A stretch of DNA of 64,000 nucleotides from Bufo bufo. Lineage: Eukaryota > Chordata > Amphibia > Anura > Bufonidae. Position 1 is the stretch's first letter. Each line of letters starts with the position of its first letter. The stretch spans positions 577,184,471 to 577,248,470 of the forward strand of contig NC_053390.1 of assembly GCF_905171765.1 (NCBI RefSeq), written 5' to 3'. Shown here piece by piece: positions 12,283-21,299 of the stretch. The position numbers and the translations under genes are program-made. The notes under the pieces are model-generated. The model did not search any database, was not told where the DNA came from, and was given only the letters and a program-made list of their open reading frames with translations.

Positions 12283-13362
12283 CTAGGAGAGGACAACAGT
12301 GATCAGTGGTTTGTCAACACGGGAAACCGGGGACGAGGAGACTCCACCCAAGATCTGCCCCCGACAGGATCTCAGGTGCGAGCTTTTTCCCGGACGGTTC
12401 GGACATGCAAACCGAAAATGCCCACCGAGACCACAGTACATGCATCGGCCCTCGCGTCTCCGGAGTACCCTCTCCCCCTCGGACAGGCGAGCAAACCCCA
12501 GCTGCATGGGTTCACCCCCAGACAAGTCATCCCCAGGAGGCGTGGGAGGAGAGGGAGGCACGGGTGGGACAGCAAACGTAGGCGCCAATCTGTTAGAAGA
12601 CCTCCGCAGGCTCTCCTTAAAGGAAGGTCTCTCCCTGAGTCTGGTGTCAATCAAAATCAGGAAAGAAATAAGAGACTCGAGCTCCACTGGTAGGTCCTTA
12701 GCTGCAACCTCATCCTTCAAGGCATCCGAGAGACCATGAGAGAAAGCAGCGACCAGAGCCTCATTATTCCAGCCCACCTCTGCTGCCAGGGTACGAAACT
12801 CAATGGCGTATTCAGCTACGGATCGTGAACCCTGTCTGATGGACATAAGGAGCTTCGCAGCAGAGGCAGCACGAGCCGGCACATCGAATACCTTCCGAAG
12901 AGAAGCAACAAAACCGGAAAACTCGGCAACCACCGGATTGTTGTTCTCCCATAAAGGGCTGGCCCAGGCCAAGGCCTTGTCCGAGAGCAACGAGATCAAG
13001 AAGCCCACCTTTGATCTCTCAGTAGGAAAGGCATGTGGCAGCAACTCGAAATAAATGCCCACCTGGTTAAGGAAACCTCGGCACAGAGTTGGCTCTCCCC
13101 CAAAGCGCTGTGGAAGAGGGGCAGAACCGGTCATACCCCGAAACAACGCAGGCGCAACAACAGGTGTCGGGGTAGACTCTGGCGCAACAACCGGAGCGGC
13201 AGTAGGAGCGACAACCGACCCATCGGCAACGGGAGCGAAATGAGCCGTGCGTTCAAGCAGGGTTAGCAACGCCACAGCGAACCGACCCAACAGGTGATCC
13301 TGCTGATCAAGTCTGGCAACCAGCATGGGTAGCGAGGATGGCCCTGTACCGTCAGAATTCAT
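12283..13362 (-). CDS. gag: Gag of the Sushi-like element
   Basis: 359-codon structural polyprotein of the retrotransposon particle. The start at 13362 lies only 13 nt inside the 5' LTR boundary, directly after the putative primer site. A proline/valine-rich N-terminal linker is followed by the capsid-like region with SKVGFLISLLSDKALAWASP, typical of Sushi-derived gag (RTL family). A proline-rich spacer precedes one CCHC zinc knuckle, CMYCGLGGHFRFAC, at about residues 307-320. The frame ends at TAG 12283-12285, and pol continues in the same frame. That stop could be a readthrough signal or a TGG-to-TAG mutation; the sequence alone does not decide. Confidence 0.9.
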   Translation of the reverse strand: MNSDGTGPSSLPMLVARLDQQDHLLGRFAVALLTLLERTAHFAPVADGSVVAPTAAPVVAPESTPTPVVAPALFRGMTGSAPLPQRFGGEPTLCRGFLNQVGIYFELLPHAFPTERSKVGFLISLLSDKALAWASPLWENNNPVVAEFSGFVASLRKVFDVPARAASAAKLLMSIRQGSRSVAEYAIEFRTLAAEVGWNNEALVAAFSHGLSDALKDEVAAKDLPVELESLISFLILIDTRLRERPSFKESLRRSSNRLAPTFAVPPVPPSPPTPPGDDLSGGEPMQLGFARLSEGERVLRRREGRCMYCGLGGHFRFACPNRPGKSSHLRSCRGQILGGVSSSPVSRVDKPLITVVLS

Positions 13363-13363
13363 G

Positions 13364-13373
13364 GCTTGGTCCT
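13364..13373 (-). promoter_or_regulatory. Putative self-priming primer-binding site
   Basis: On the minus strand AGGACCAAGC begins two bases inside the 5' LTR end. The exact complement GCTTGGTCCT occurs within the LTR at 13659-13668 (minus strand), about 33 nt after the start of the TATA box, where transcription should begin. Tf1/Sushi elements prime reverse transcription by pairing the first ~11 nt of their own mRNA with such a site. No TGG-starting tRNA-type site is seen next to the LTR. Function is inferred. Confidence 0.65.
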
Positions 13374-13375
13374 AA

Positions 13376-13833
13376 TGTCACGGAACCATGAACCAGACGT
13401 ACAACAAGAGATAAGGGAAAATAAGAAGGCTTTATTGAAAATAAAGCTGTAAAGCAAAAGTCCAAACGGATGGTGAAACCGAAGCAGAGTCTTTGAGAGG
13501 CCAGGGGTCAGGAACCAGAAGGGTAGTCAGACGAAGCCAGGATCAGGAACCAGCAGGGTAGTCAGACGAAGCCAGGATCAGGAACCAGCAGGGTAGTCAG
13601 ACGAAGCCAGGATCAGGAACCAGAAGCAGCAGCAGTCTTAGAAGCATGTGAACACAGGAGGACCAAGCAAGGAACTGAAGCCACAGACCTCCTATATATA
13701 TGAGCTAGGCATCCAGCTCCTCCCAGTGGGAAGGAGGAGCCGCAGGGTGGAAGGCTACAAGAAACCCAGAAACCAAGATGGCCGCCAGCACATGTCAAAC
13801 GAAGGAGAACAGCAAGAAGGTAAGACCATGACA
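13376..13833 (-). repeat. 5' LTR of the Sushi-like element
   Basis: 458 bp, same length as the 3' LTR. By eye it differs only at about 13471, 13706 and 13796. It contains the promoter TATA, the presumed transcript start, the ~36-bp internal repeats and AATAAA. Confidence 0.93.
13693..13701 (-). promoter_or_regulatory. TATA box of the Sushi-like LTR
   Basis: ATATATATA on the minus strand within the 5' LTR. The expected start site ~30 nt downstream falls at about 13668-13672, where the sequence complementary to the primer site begins. Confidence 0.65.
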
Positions 13834-13838
13834 CCTTC

Positions 13839-14310
13839 TTTCACCAAATATTGATTAGGTCCTACGATATACTTGCTTCCACACAATATTGATTAAGGGG
13901 TTTGATATGCATGCTTCCACAAAATACTGATTGAGGGCTACGATATACCTGCTTCCACAAAATACTGATTAAGGGTTTCGATATACCTGCTTCCACAAAA
14001 TATTGATTGAGGGCTGCGATATACCTGCTTCCACAAAATACTGATTAAGGGGTTTGATATACCTGTTTACACCAATTTTTGACTGAGGCCTACGAGATAC
14101 CTGCTTCCACCCAATACTGAGTAATGGGTTCAATATACCTGTTTCCACCAAATATTTATTGAGGCCTACGATATACCTGCTTCCAAAAAATAGTGATTAA
14201 GGGGTTTGACATACCTGCTTCCACAAAATACCAAATAAGGGCTGCGATATACCTGCTTCCACAAAATACTGATTAAGGGGTTTGATAAACCTGCTTTCAT
14301 AAAATACTGA
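13839..14310. repeat. ~60-bp tandem array, right part (hAT leader)
   Basis: Continuation of the 8100-8568 array beyond the LTR element, with the same CTTCCACAAAATACTGATTA units. It ends abruptly at a TTAA that starts the large palindrome. Confidence 0.85.
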
Positions 14311-14379
14311 TTAACCACCTCCGGACCGCTGTACGCACAGACGCGTCCTGGAGGTGGTTGATTCATTCCGAGTGGACGC

Positions 14380-14640
14380 GCCGGCGCGTCCTCTCGCGAG
14401 ACGCGAGATTTCCTGTGAACGCGCGCACACAGGCGCGTGCGCTCACAGGAACGGAAGGTAAGAAAGTGGATCTCCAGCCTGCCAGCGGCGATCGTTCGCT
14501 GGCAGGCTGGAGATGTGATTTTTTTAACCCCTAACAGGTATATTAGATGCTGTTTTGATAACAGTGTCTAATATACCTGCTACCTGGTCCTCTGGTGGTC
14601 CCCTTTGTTTGGATCGACCACCAGAGGACACAGGTAGCTC
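14380..14640. repeat. Chain of hairpins in the left arm of the palindrome
   Basis: Consecutive unrelated inverted repeats: CTGTGAACGCGCGC/GCGCGTGCGCTCACAG (about 14413-14450), ATCTCCAGCCTGCCAGCG and its complement (14470-14515), GGTATATTAGA and its complement (14538-14579), GCTACCTG...CAGGTAGC with CCTCTGGTGGTC (14579-14638). The same series occurs inverted at 20970-21240. Confidence 0.8.
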
Positions 14641-14731
14641 AGTAATATGTTGCACCAAGCACCACACTACACTACACCCCCCCCCCGTCACTTATTAACC
14701 CCTTATTCACCCTTGATCACCCTTGATCACC

Positions 14732-16919
14732 CCTGATCACCCCATATAGACTCCCTGATCACCCCCCTGTCATTGATTACCCCCCTGTCATTGATCACCC
14801 CCCTGTAAAGCTCCATTTAGACGTCCGCATGATTTTTACGGATCCACTGATAGATGGATCGGATCCGCAAAACGCACACGGACGTCTGAATGGAGCCTTA
14901 CAGGGGCGTGATCAATGACTGTGGTGATCACCCCATATAGACTCCCTGATCACCCCCTTGTCATTGATTACCCCCCTGTCATTGATTACCCCCCTGTCAT
15001 TGATCACACCCCTGTAAAGCTCCATTCAGACATCTGCATGATTTTTACGGATCCACTGATAGATGGATCGGATCCGCAAAACGCACACGGACGTCTGAAT
15101 GGAGCCTTACAGGGGCGTGATCAATGACTGTGGTGATCACCCCATATAGACTCCCTGATCACCCCCCTGTCATTGATTACCCCCCTGTCATTGATCACAC
15201 CCCTGTAAAGCTCCATTCAGACGTCCGCATGATTTTTACGGATCCACTGATAGATGGATCGGATCCGCAAAACGCACACGGACGTCTGAATGGAGCCTTA
15301 CAGGGGCGTGATCAATGACTGTGGTGATCACCCCATATAGACTCCCTGATCACCCCCCTGTCATTGATTACCCCCCTGTCATTGATCACACCCCTGTAAA
15401 GCTCCATTCAGACGTCCGCATGATTTTTACGGATCCACTGATAGATGGATCGGATCCGCAAAACGCACACGGACGTCTGAATGGAGCCTTACAGGGGCGT
15501 GATCAATGACTGTGGTGATCACCCCATATAGACTCCCTGATCACCCCCCTGTCATTGATTACCCCCCTGTCATTGATCACACCCCTGTAAAGCTCCATTC
15601 AGACGTCCGCATGATTTTTACGGATCCACTGATAGATGGATCGGATCCGCAAAACGCACACGGACGTCTGAATGGAGCCTTACAGGGGCGTGATCAATGA
15701 CTGTGGTGATCACCCCATATAGACTCCCTGATCACCCCCCTGTCATTGATTACCCCCCTGTCATTGATCACACCCCTGTAAAGCTCCATTCAGACGTCCG
15801 CATGATTTTTACGGATCCACTGATAGATGGATCGGATCCGCAAAACGCACACGGACGTCTGAATGGAGCCTTACAGGGGCGTGATCAATGACTGTGGTGA
15901 TCACCCCATATAGACTCCCTGATCACCCCCCTGTCATTGATTACCCCCCTGTCATTGATCACACCCCTGTAAACCTCCATTCAGACGTCCGCATGATTTT
16001 TACGGATCCACTGATAGATGGATCGGATCCGCAAAACGCACACGGACGTCTGAATGGAGCCTTACAGGGGCGTGATCAATGACTGTGGTGATCACCCCAT
16101 ATAGACTCCCTGATCACCCCCCTGTCATTGATTACCCCCCTGTCATTGATCACACCCCTGTAAAGCCCCATTCAGACGTCCGCATGATTTTTACGGATCC
16201 ACTGATAGATGGATCGGATCCGCAAAACGCACACGGACGTCTGAATGGAGCCTTACAGGGGCGTGATCAATGACTGTGGTGATCACCCCATATAGACTCC
16301 CTGATCACCCCCCTGTCATTTATTACCCCCCTGTCATTGATCACACCCCTGTAAAACTCCATTCAGACATCCGCATGATTTTTACGGATCCACTGATAGA
16401 TGGATCGGATCCGCAAAACGCACACGGACGTCTGAATGGAGCCTTACAGGGGCGTGATCAATGACTGTGGTGATCACCCCATATAGACTCCCTGATCACC
16501 CCCCTGTCATTGATTACCCCCCTGTCATTGATCACACCCCTGTAAAGCCCCATTCAGACGTCCGCATGATTTTTACGGATCCACTGATAGATGGATCGGA
16601 TCCGCAAAACGCACACGGACGTCTGAATGGAGCCTTACAGGGGCGTGATCAATGACTGTGGTGATCACCCCATATAGACTCCCTGATCACCCCCCTGTCA
16701 TTTATTACCCCCCTGTCATTGATCACACCCCTGTAAAACTCCATTCAGACATCCGCATGATTTTTACGGATCCACTGATAGATGGATCGGATCCGCAAAA
16801 CGCACACGGACGTCTGAATGGAGCCTTACAGGGGCGTGATCAATGACTGTGGTGATCACCCCATATAGACTCTCTATATGGGGTCACCCCCCTGTCATTG
16901 ATCACCCCCCTGTAAGGCT
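14732..16919 (+). repeat. ~191-bp satellite array, left arm, about 11 units
   Basis: The phrase GATCACCCCATATAGACTCC recurs at about 14740, 14928, 15136, 15327, 15518, 15709, 15900, 16091, 16282, 16473, 16664 and 16855 (the last unit is partial). Spacing is 191 bp except an early unit with one extra 18-bp CCCCTGTCATTGATTA-type subrepeat. Units are nearly identical. 16079-16460 and 16461-16842 are the same 382-bp dimer. Each unit contains an inverted repeat, CTCCATTCAGACGTCCG to its complement, around GGATCC sites. The recurrent 64-residue open frame is an artefact of the array; since 191 is not a multiple of three, no long frame forms. Confidence 0.93.
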
Positions 16920-16929
16920 CCATTCAGAA

Positions 16930-19090
16930 ATTTTTTTGGCCCAAGTTAGCGGAAATTATTTTTTTTTTTCTTACAAAGTCTCATATTCCACTAACTTGTG
17001 TCAAAAAATAAAATCTCACATGAACTCACCATACCCCTCACGGAATCCAAATGCGTAAAATTTTTTAGACATTTATATTCCAGACTTCTTCTCACGCTTT
17101 AGGGCCCCTAGAATGCCAGGTCAGTATAAATACCCCACATGTGACCCCATTTCGGAAAGAAGATACCCCAAGGTATTCCGTGAGGGGCATATTGAGTCCA
17201 TGAAAGATTGAAATTTTTGTCCCAAGTTAGCGGAAAGGGAGACTTTGTGAGAAAAAAAAAAAAATCAATTTCTGCTAACTTGTGCCAAAAAAAATAAATT
17301 TCTATGAACTCGCCATGCCCCTCATTGAATACCTTGGGGTGTCTTCTTTCCAAAATGGGGTCACATGTGGGGTAGTTATACTGCCCTGGCATTCTAGGGG
17401 CCCTAAAGCGTAAGAAGAAGTCTGGGATCCAAATGTCTAAAAATGCCCTCATAAAATGAATGTGGGCCCCTTTGCGCATCTAGGCTGCAAAAAAGTGTCA
17501 CACATGTGGTATCGCCGTACTCAGGAGAAGTTGGGCAATGTGTTTTGGGGTGTCATTTTACATATACCCATGCTGGGTGAGATAAATATCTTGGTCAAAT
17601 GCCAACTTTGTATAAAATATCTTGGCAAAAGACAACTTTTACCATTTTTTTATACAAAGTTGTCTTTTGCCAAGATATTTCTCTCACCCAGCATGGGTAT
17701 ATGTAAAATGACACCCCAAAACACATTCCCCAACTTCTACTGAATACGGAGATACCACATGTGTGACACTTTTTTGCAGCCTAGGTGGGCAAAGGGGCCC
17801 ACATTCCAAAGAGCACCTTTCGGATTTCACCAGCCATTTTTTACAGAATTTGATTTCAAACTCCTTACCACACATTTGGGCCCCTAGAATGCCAGGGCAG
17901 TATAGCTACCCCACAAGTGACCCCATTTTGGAAAGAAGACATCCCAAGGTATTCGCTGATGGGCATAGTGAGTTCATGGAAGTTTTTATTTTTTGTCACA
18001 AGTTAATGGAATATGAGACTTTGTAAGAAAAAAAAATCAAAAAAAAAAATCATAATTTTCCGCTAACTTGTGACAAAAAATAAAAAGTTCTATGAACTCA
18101 CTATGCCCATCAGCGAATACCTTAGGGTGTCTACTTTCCGAAATGGGGTCATTTGTGGGGTAGTTATACTGCCCTGGCATTTTCCAGGGGCCCTAATGTG
18201 TGGTAAGTAGGTAAATGACCTGTGAAATCCTAAAGGTGCTCTTTGGAATGTGGGCCCCTTTGCCCACCTAGGCTGCAAAAAAGTGTCACACATGTGGTAT
18301 CGCCGTATTCAGGAGAAGTTGGGGAATGTGTTTTGGGGTGTCATTTTACATATACCCTTGCTGGGTGAGAGAAATATCTTGGCAAAAGACAACTTTTCCC
18401 ATTTTTTTATACAAAGTTGGCATTTGACCAAGATATTTCTCTCACCCAGCATGGGTATATGTAAAATGACACCCCAAAACACATTCCCCACCTTCTCCTG
18501 AGTACGGCGATACCAGATGTGTGACACTTTTTTGCAGCCTAGATGCGCAAAGGGGCCCAAATTCCTTTTAGGAGGGCATTTTTAGACATTTGGATACCAG
18601 ACTTCTTCTCACGCTTTGGGGCCCCTAGAATGCCAGGGCAGTATAAATACCCCACATGTGACCCCATTTTGGAAAGAAGACACCCCAAGGTATTCAATGA
18701 GGGGCATGGCGAGTTCATAGAATTTTTTTTTTTTTGGCACAAGTTAGCGGAAATTGATATTTTTAATTTTTTTCTCACAAAGTCTCCCGTTCCGCTAACT
18801 TGGGACAAAAATTTCAATCTTTCATGGACTCAATATGCCCCTCACGGAATACCTGGGGGTGTCTTCTTTCCGAAATGGGGTCACATGTGGGGTATTTATA
18901 CTGCCCTGGCATTCTAGGGGCCCTAAAGCGTGAGAAGAAGTCTGGAATATAAATGTCTAAAAAATTTTACGCATTTGGTTTCCGTGAGGGGTATGGTGAG
19001 TTCATGTGAGATTTTATTTTTTGACACAAGTTAGTGGAATATGAGACTTTGTAAGAAAAAAATAAAAAAATTCCGCTAACTTGGGCCAAA
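16930..19090. repeat. Palindromic core with evenly spaced symmetry axes
   Basis: Two modules alternate in orientation. One contains CCCTAGAATGCCAGG and CCCCATTTTGGAAAGAAGAC; the other contains GTGTCACACATGTGGTATCG and AAAATATCTTGGCAAAAGAC. Local symmetry axes fall near 16968, 17262, 17643, 18030, 18400, 18760 and 19055. The core is thus a series of end-to-end inverted copies rather than one simple hairpin. Long open frames such as 17108-17479 (minus) and 18543-18917 (plus) are inverted copies of the same module and are not credible genes. Confidence 0.85.
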
Positions 19091-19099
19091 AAAATGTCT

Positions 19100-20935
19100 G
19101 AATGGAGCCTTACAGGGGGGTGATCAATGACAGGGGGGGTGATCAATGACAGGGGGGTGATCAGGGAGTCTATATGGGGTGATAACCACAGTCATTGATC
19201 ACGCCCGTGTAAGGCTTCATTCAGACGTCCGTATGCGTTTTGCGGATCCGATCCATCTATCAGTGGATCCGTAAAAATCATGCGGACGTCTGAATGGAGC
19301 TTTACAGGGGGGTAATCAATGACAGGGGGGTAATCAATGACAGGGGGGTGATCAGGGAGTCTATATGGGGTGATCACCACAGTCATTGATCACGCCCCTG
19401 TAAGGCTTCATTCAGACGTCCGTATGCGTTTTGCGGATCCGATCCATCTATCAGTGCATCCGTAAAAATCATGCGGACATCTGAATGGAGCTTTACAGGG
19501 GGGTAATCAATGACAGGGGGGTGATCAGGGAGTCTATATGGGGTGATCACCACAGTCATTGATCACGCCCCTGTAAGGCTTCATTCAGACGTCCGGATGC
19601 GTTTTGCGGATCCGATCCATCTATCAGTGGATCCGTAAAAATCATGCGGACGTCTGAATGGAGCTTTACAGGGGGGTAATCAATGACAGGGGGGTAATCA
19701 ATGACAGGGGGGTGATCAGGGAGTCTATATGGGGTGATCACCACAGTCATTGATCATGCCCCTGTAAGGCTTCATTCAGACGTCCGGATGCGTTTTGCGG
19801 ATCCGATCCATCTATCAGTGCATCCGTAAAAATCATGCGGACATCTGAATGGAGCTTTACAGGGGGTTGATCAATGACAGGGGGGTGATCACCACAGTCA
19901 TTGATCATGCCCCTGTAAGGCTTCATTCAGAAGTCCGGATGCGTTTTGCGGATCGGATCCATCTATCAGTGCATCCGTAAAAATCATGCGGACATCTGAA
20001 TGGCGCTTTACAGGGGGGTGATCAGGGAGTCTATATGGGGTGATCACCACAGTCATTGATCATGCCCCTGTAAGGCTTCATTCAGACGTCCGGATGCGTT
20101 TTGCGGATCCGATCCATCTATCAGTGCATCCGTAAAAATCATGCGGACATCTGAATGGAGCTTTACAGGGGGGTAATCAATGACAGGGGGGTGATCACCA
20201 CAGTCATTGATCATGCCCCTGTAAGGCTTCATTCAGACGTCCGGATGCGTTTTGCGGATCGGATCCATCTATCAGTGCATCCATAAAAATCATGCGGACA
20301 TCTGAATGGAGCTTTACAGGGGGGTGATCAGGGAGTCTATATGGGGTGATCACCACAGTCATTGATCATGCCCCTGTAAGGCTTCATTCAGACGTCCGGA
20401 TGCGTTTTGCGGATCGGATCCATCTATCAGTGCATCCGTAAAAATCATGCGGACATCTGAATGGAGCTTTACAGGGGGGTGATCAGGGAGTCTATATGGG
20501 GTGATCACCACAGTCATTGATCATGCCCCTGTAAGGCTTCATTCAGACGTCCGGATGCGTTTTGCAGATCCGATCCATCTATCAGTGGATCCGTAAAAAT
20601 CATGCGGACGTCTGAATGGAGCTTTACAGGGGGGTAATCAATGACAGGGGGGTAATCAATGACAGGGGGTGATCAGGGAGTCTATATGGGGTGATCACCA
20701 CAGTCATTGATCATGCCCCTGTAAGGCTTCATTCAGACGTCCGGATGCGTTTTGCGGATCCGATCCATCTATCAGTGGATCCGTAAAAATCATGCGGACA
20801 TCTGAATGGAGCTTTACAGGGGGGTGATCAATGACAGGGGGGTAATCAATGACAGGGGGGTGATCAGGGAGTCTATATGGGGTGATCAGGGGTGATCAGG
20901 GGCTAATAAGGGGTTAATAAGTGACGGGGGGGGTG
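19100..20935 (-). repeat. ~190-bp satellite array, right arm, inverted relative to the left
   Basis: About 11 units of the left-arm satellite in reverse orientation, recognised by GGAGTCTATATGGGGTGATC and CTTCATTCAGACGTCCG. Units are less uniform: several lack the CCCCTGTCAT spacer, lengths vary from about 150 to 209 bp, and point differences are frequent. Confidence 0.9.
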
Positions 20936-20969
20936 TAGTGTAGTGTAGTGGTGCTTGGTGCTACTTTAC

Positions 20970-21299
20970 TGAGCTACCTGTGTCCTCTGGTGGTCGATCC
21001 AAACAAAGGGGACCATCAGAGGACCAGGTAGCAGGTATATTAGACGCTGTTATCAAAACAGCGTCTAATATACCTGTTAGGGGTTAAAAAAAACACATCT
21101 CCAGCCTGCCAGCGAACGATCGCCGCTGGCAGGCTGGAGATCAACTCTCTTACCTTCCGTTCCTGTGAGCGCGCGCGCCTGTGTGCGCGCGTTCACAGGA
21201 AATCTCGGCCATCGCGAGATGACGCGTATATGCGTGACTGTGCGCAGCGCTGCCACCTCCGGAACGCGATCCTGCGTTAGGCGGTCCGGAGGTGGTTAA
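20970..21299. repeat. Terminal hairpin zone, right arm
   Basis: Inverted copy of 14311-14700, with the same successive hairpins (GGTAGCAGGTATATTAGACG, CTCCAGCCTGCCAGCGAACG and others). It ends in a terminal hairpin between CCACCTCCGGA and TCCGGAGGTGG just before TTAA. Confidence 0.8.

Larger units (their letters stand above)
8574..13833 (-). mobile_element. Sushi-like Ty3/gypsy chromodomain LTR retrotransposon, near-intact
   Basis: A 5260-bp element on the minus strand with two 458-bp LTRs, TG...CA ends and a 5-bp target duplication CCTTC (8569-8573 and 13834-13838). Internal order on the minus strand is gag, protease, reverse transcriptase, RNase H, integrase and chromodomain, which is the chromovirus arrangement. 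Gag carries one CCHC knuckle and resembles the gag of Sushi/RTL elements. Gag and pol share one reading frame, broken only by TAG at 12283-12285 and TGA at 11194-11196. By eye the two LTRs differ at three sites, so insertion was recent. It interrupts the ~60-bp tandem array of hAT copy 1 and is therefore younger than it. Confidence 0.93.
26..14310 (-). mobile_element. hAT (Ac/ZBED-like) transposon copy 1, decayed, nested and partial
   Basis: The minus strand carries the same layout as the delimited hAT at 34116-40300: tandem-repeat leader, acidic transposase with a BED finger and hATC dimerisation region, a 3' tandem array, then a second hATC remnant. Layout on the minus strand: leader repeats about 14310-7190, transposase 7172 down to 2283, tail array about 1490-1020, duplicated hATC 457-167. 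The 3' terminus lies in the gap at 1-25. No 5' terminal repeat is seen, because the leader repeats stop at a TTAA at 14311 where another element begins. Three insertions interrupt it: an L1-like end, an inverted-repeat element and an LTR retrotransposon. Assigning 8100-8568 and 13839-14310 to this element rests on adjacency and is an inference. Confidence 0.75.
14311..21299. mobile_element. 7 kb TTAA-bounded palindromic element with satellite arrays in both arms
   Basis: Starts TTAA-CCACCTCCGGACCGC (14311) and ends with the exact complement and TTAA (21296-21299). The arms 14311-16920 and 19090-21299 are inverted copies of each other: terminal hairpin zone, ~191-bp satellite array, then a core at 16930-19090 that is itself palindromic. 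A TTAA target site is shared by piggyBac and Kolobok elements. No transposase is encoded, so the superfamily is open. All open frames inside are translations of repeats. The flanks do not join into one uninterrupted sequence: tandem array on the left, a different TTAA element on the right. A simple single insertion is therefore not demonstrated. Confidence 0.8.

Noticed and set aside
9090..13266. Plus-strand open frames overlapping the Sushi-like element
   Set aside because: Shadows of the minus-strand gag-pol, which has all catalytic motifs.
13839..14310. Treating the ~60-bp array as centromeric satellite
   Set aside because: It is short, degenerate, split by the LTR element, and contiguous with the hAT leader, so a hAT-internal array is the simpler reading.
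14915..16846. Series of 64-codon open frames repeated every 191 bp
   Set aside because: Translations of one satellite unit; unit length is not a multiple of three, so no continuous protein exists, and the DNA-level palindromes explain the conservation.
14732..16919. CRISPR-like regular repeats
   Set aside because: Tandem array without unique spacers in a eukaryotic, transposon-rich context.
17108..18917. Open frames of 120-124 codons on both strands in the palindrome core
   Set aside because: The same inverted module read in opposite orientations; no start context, domain or codon bias.
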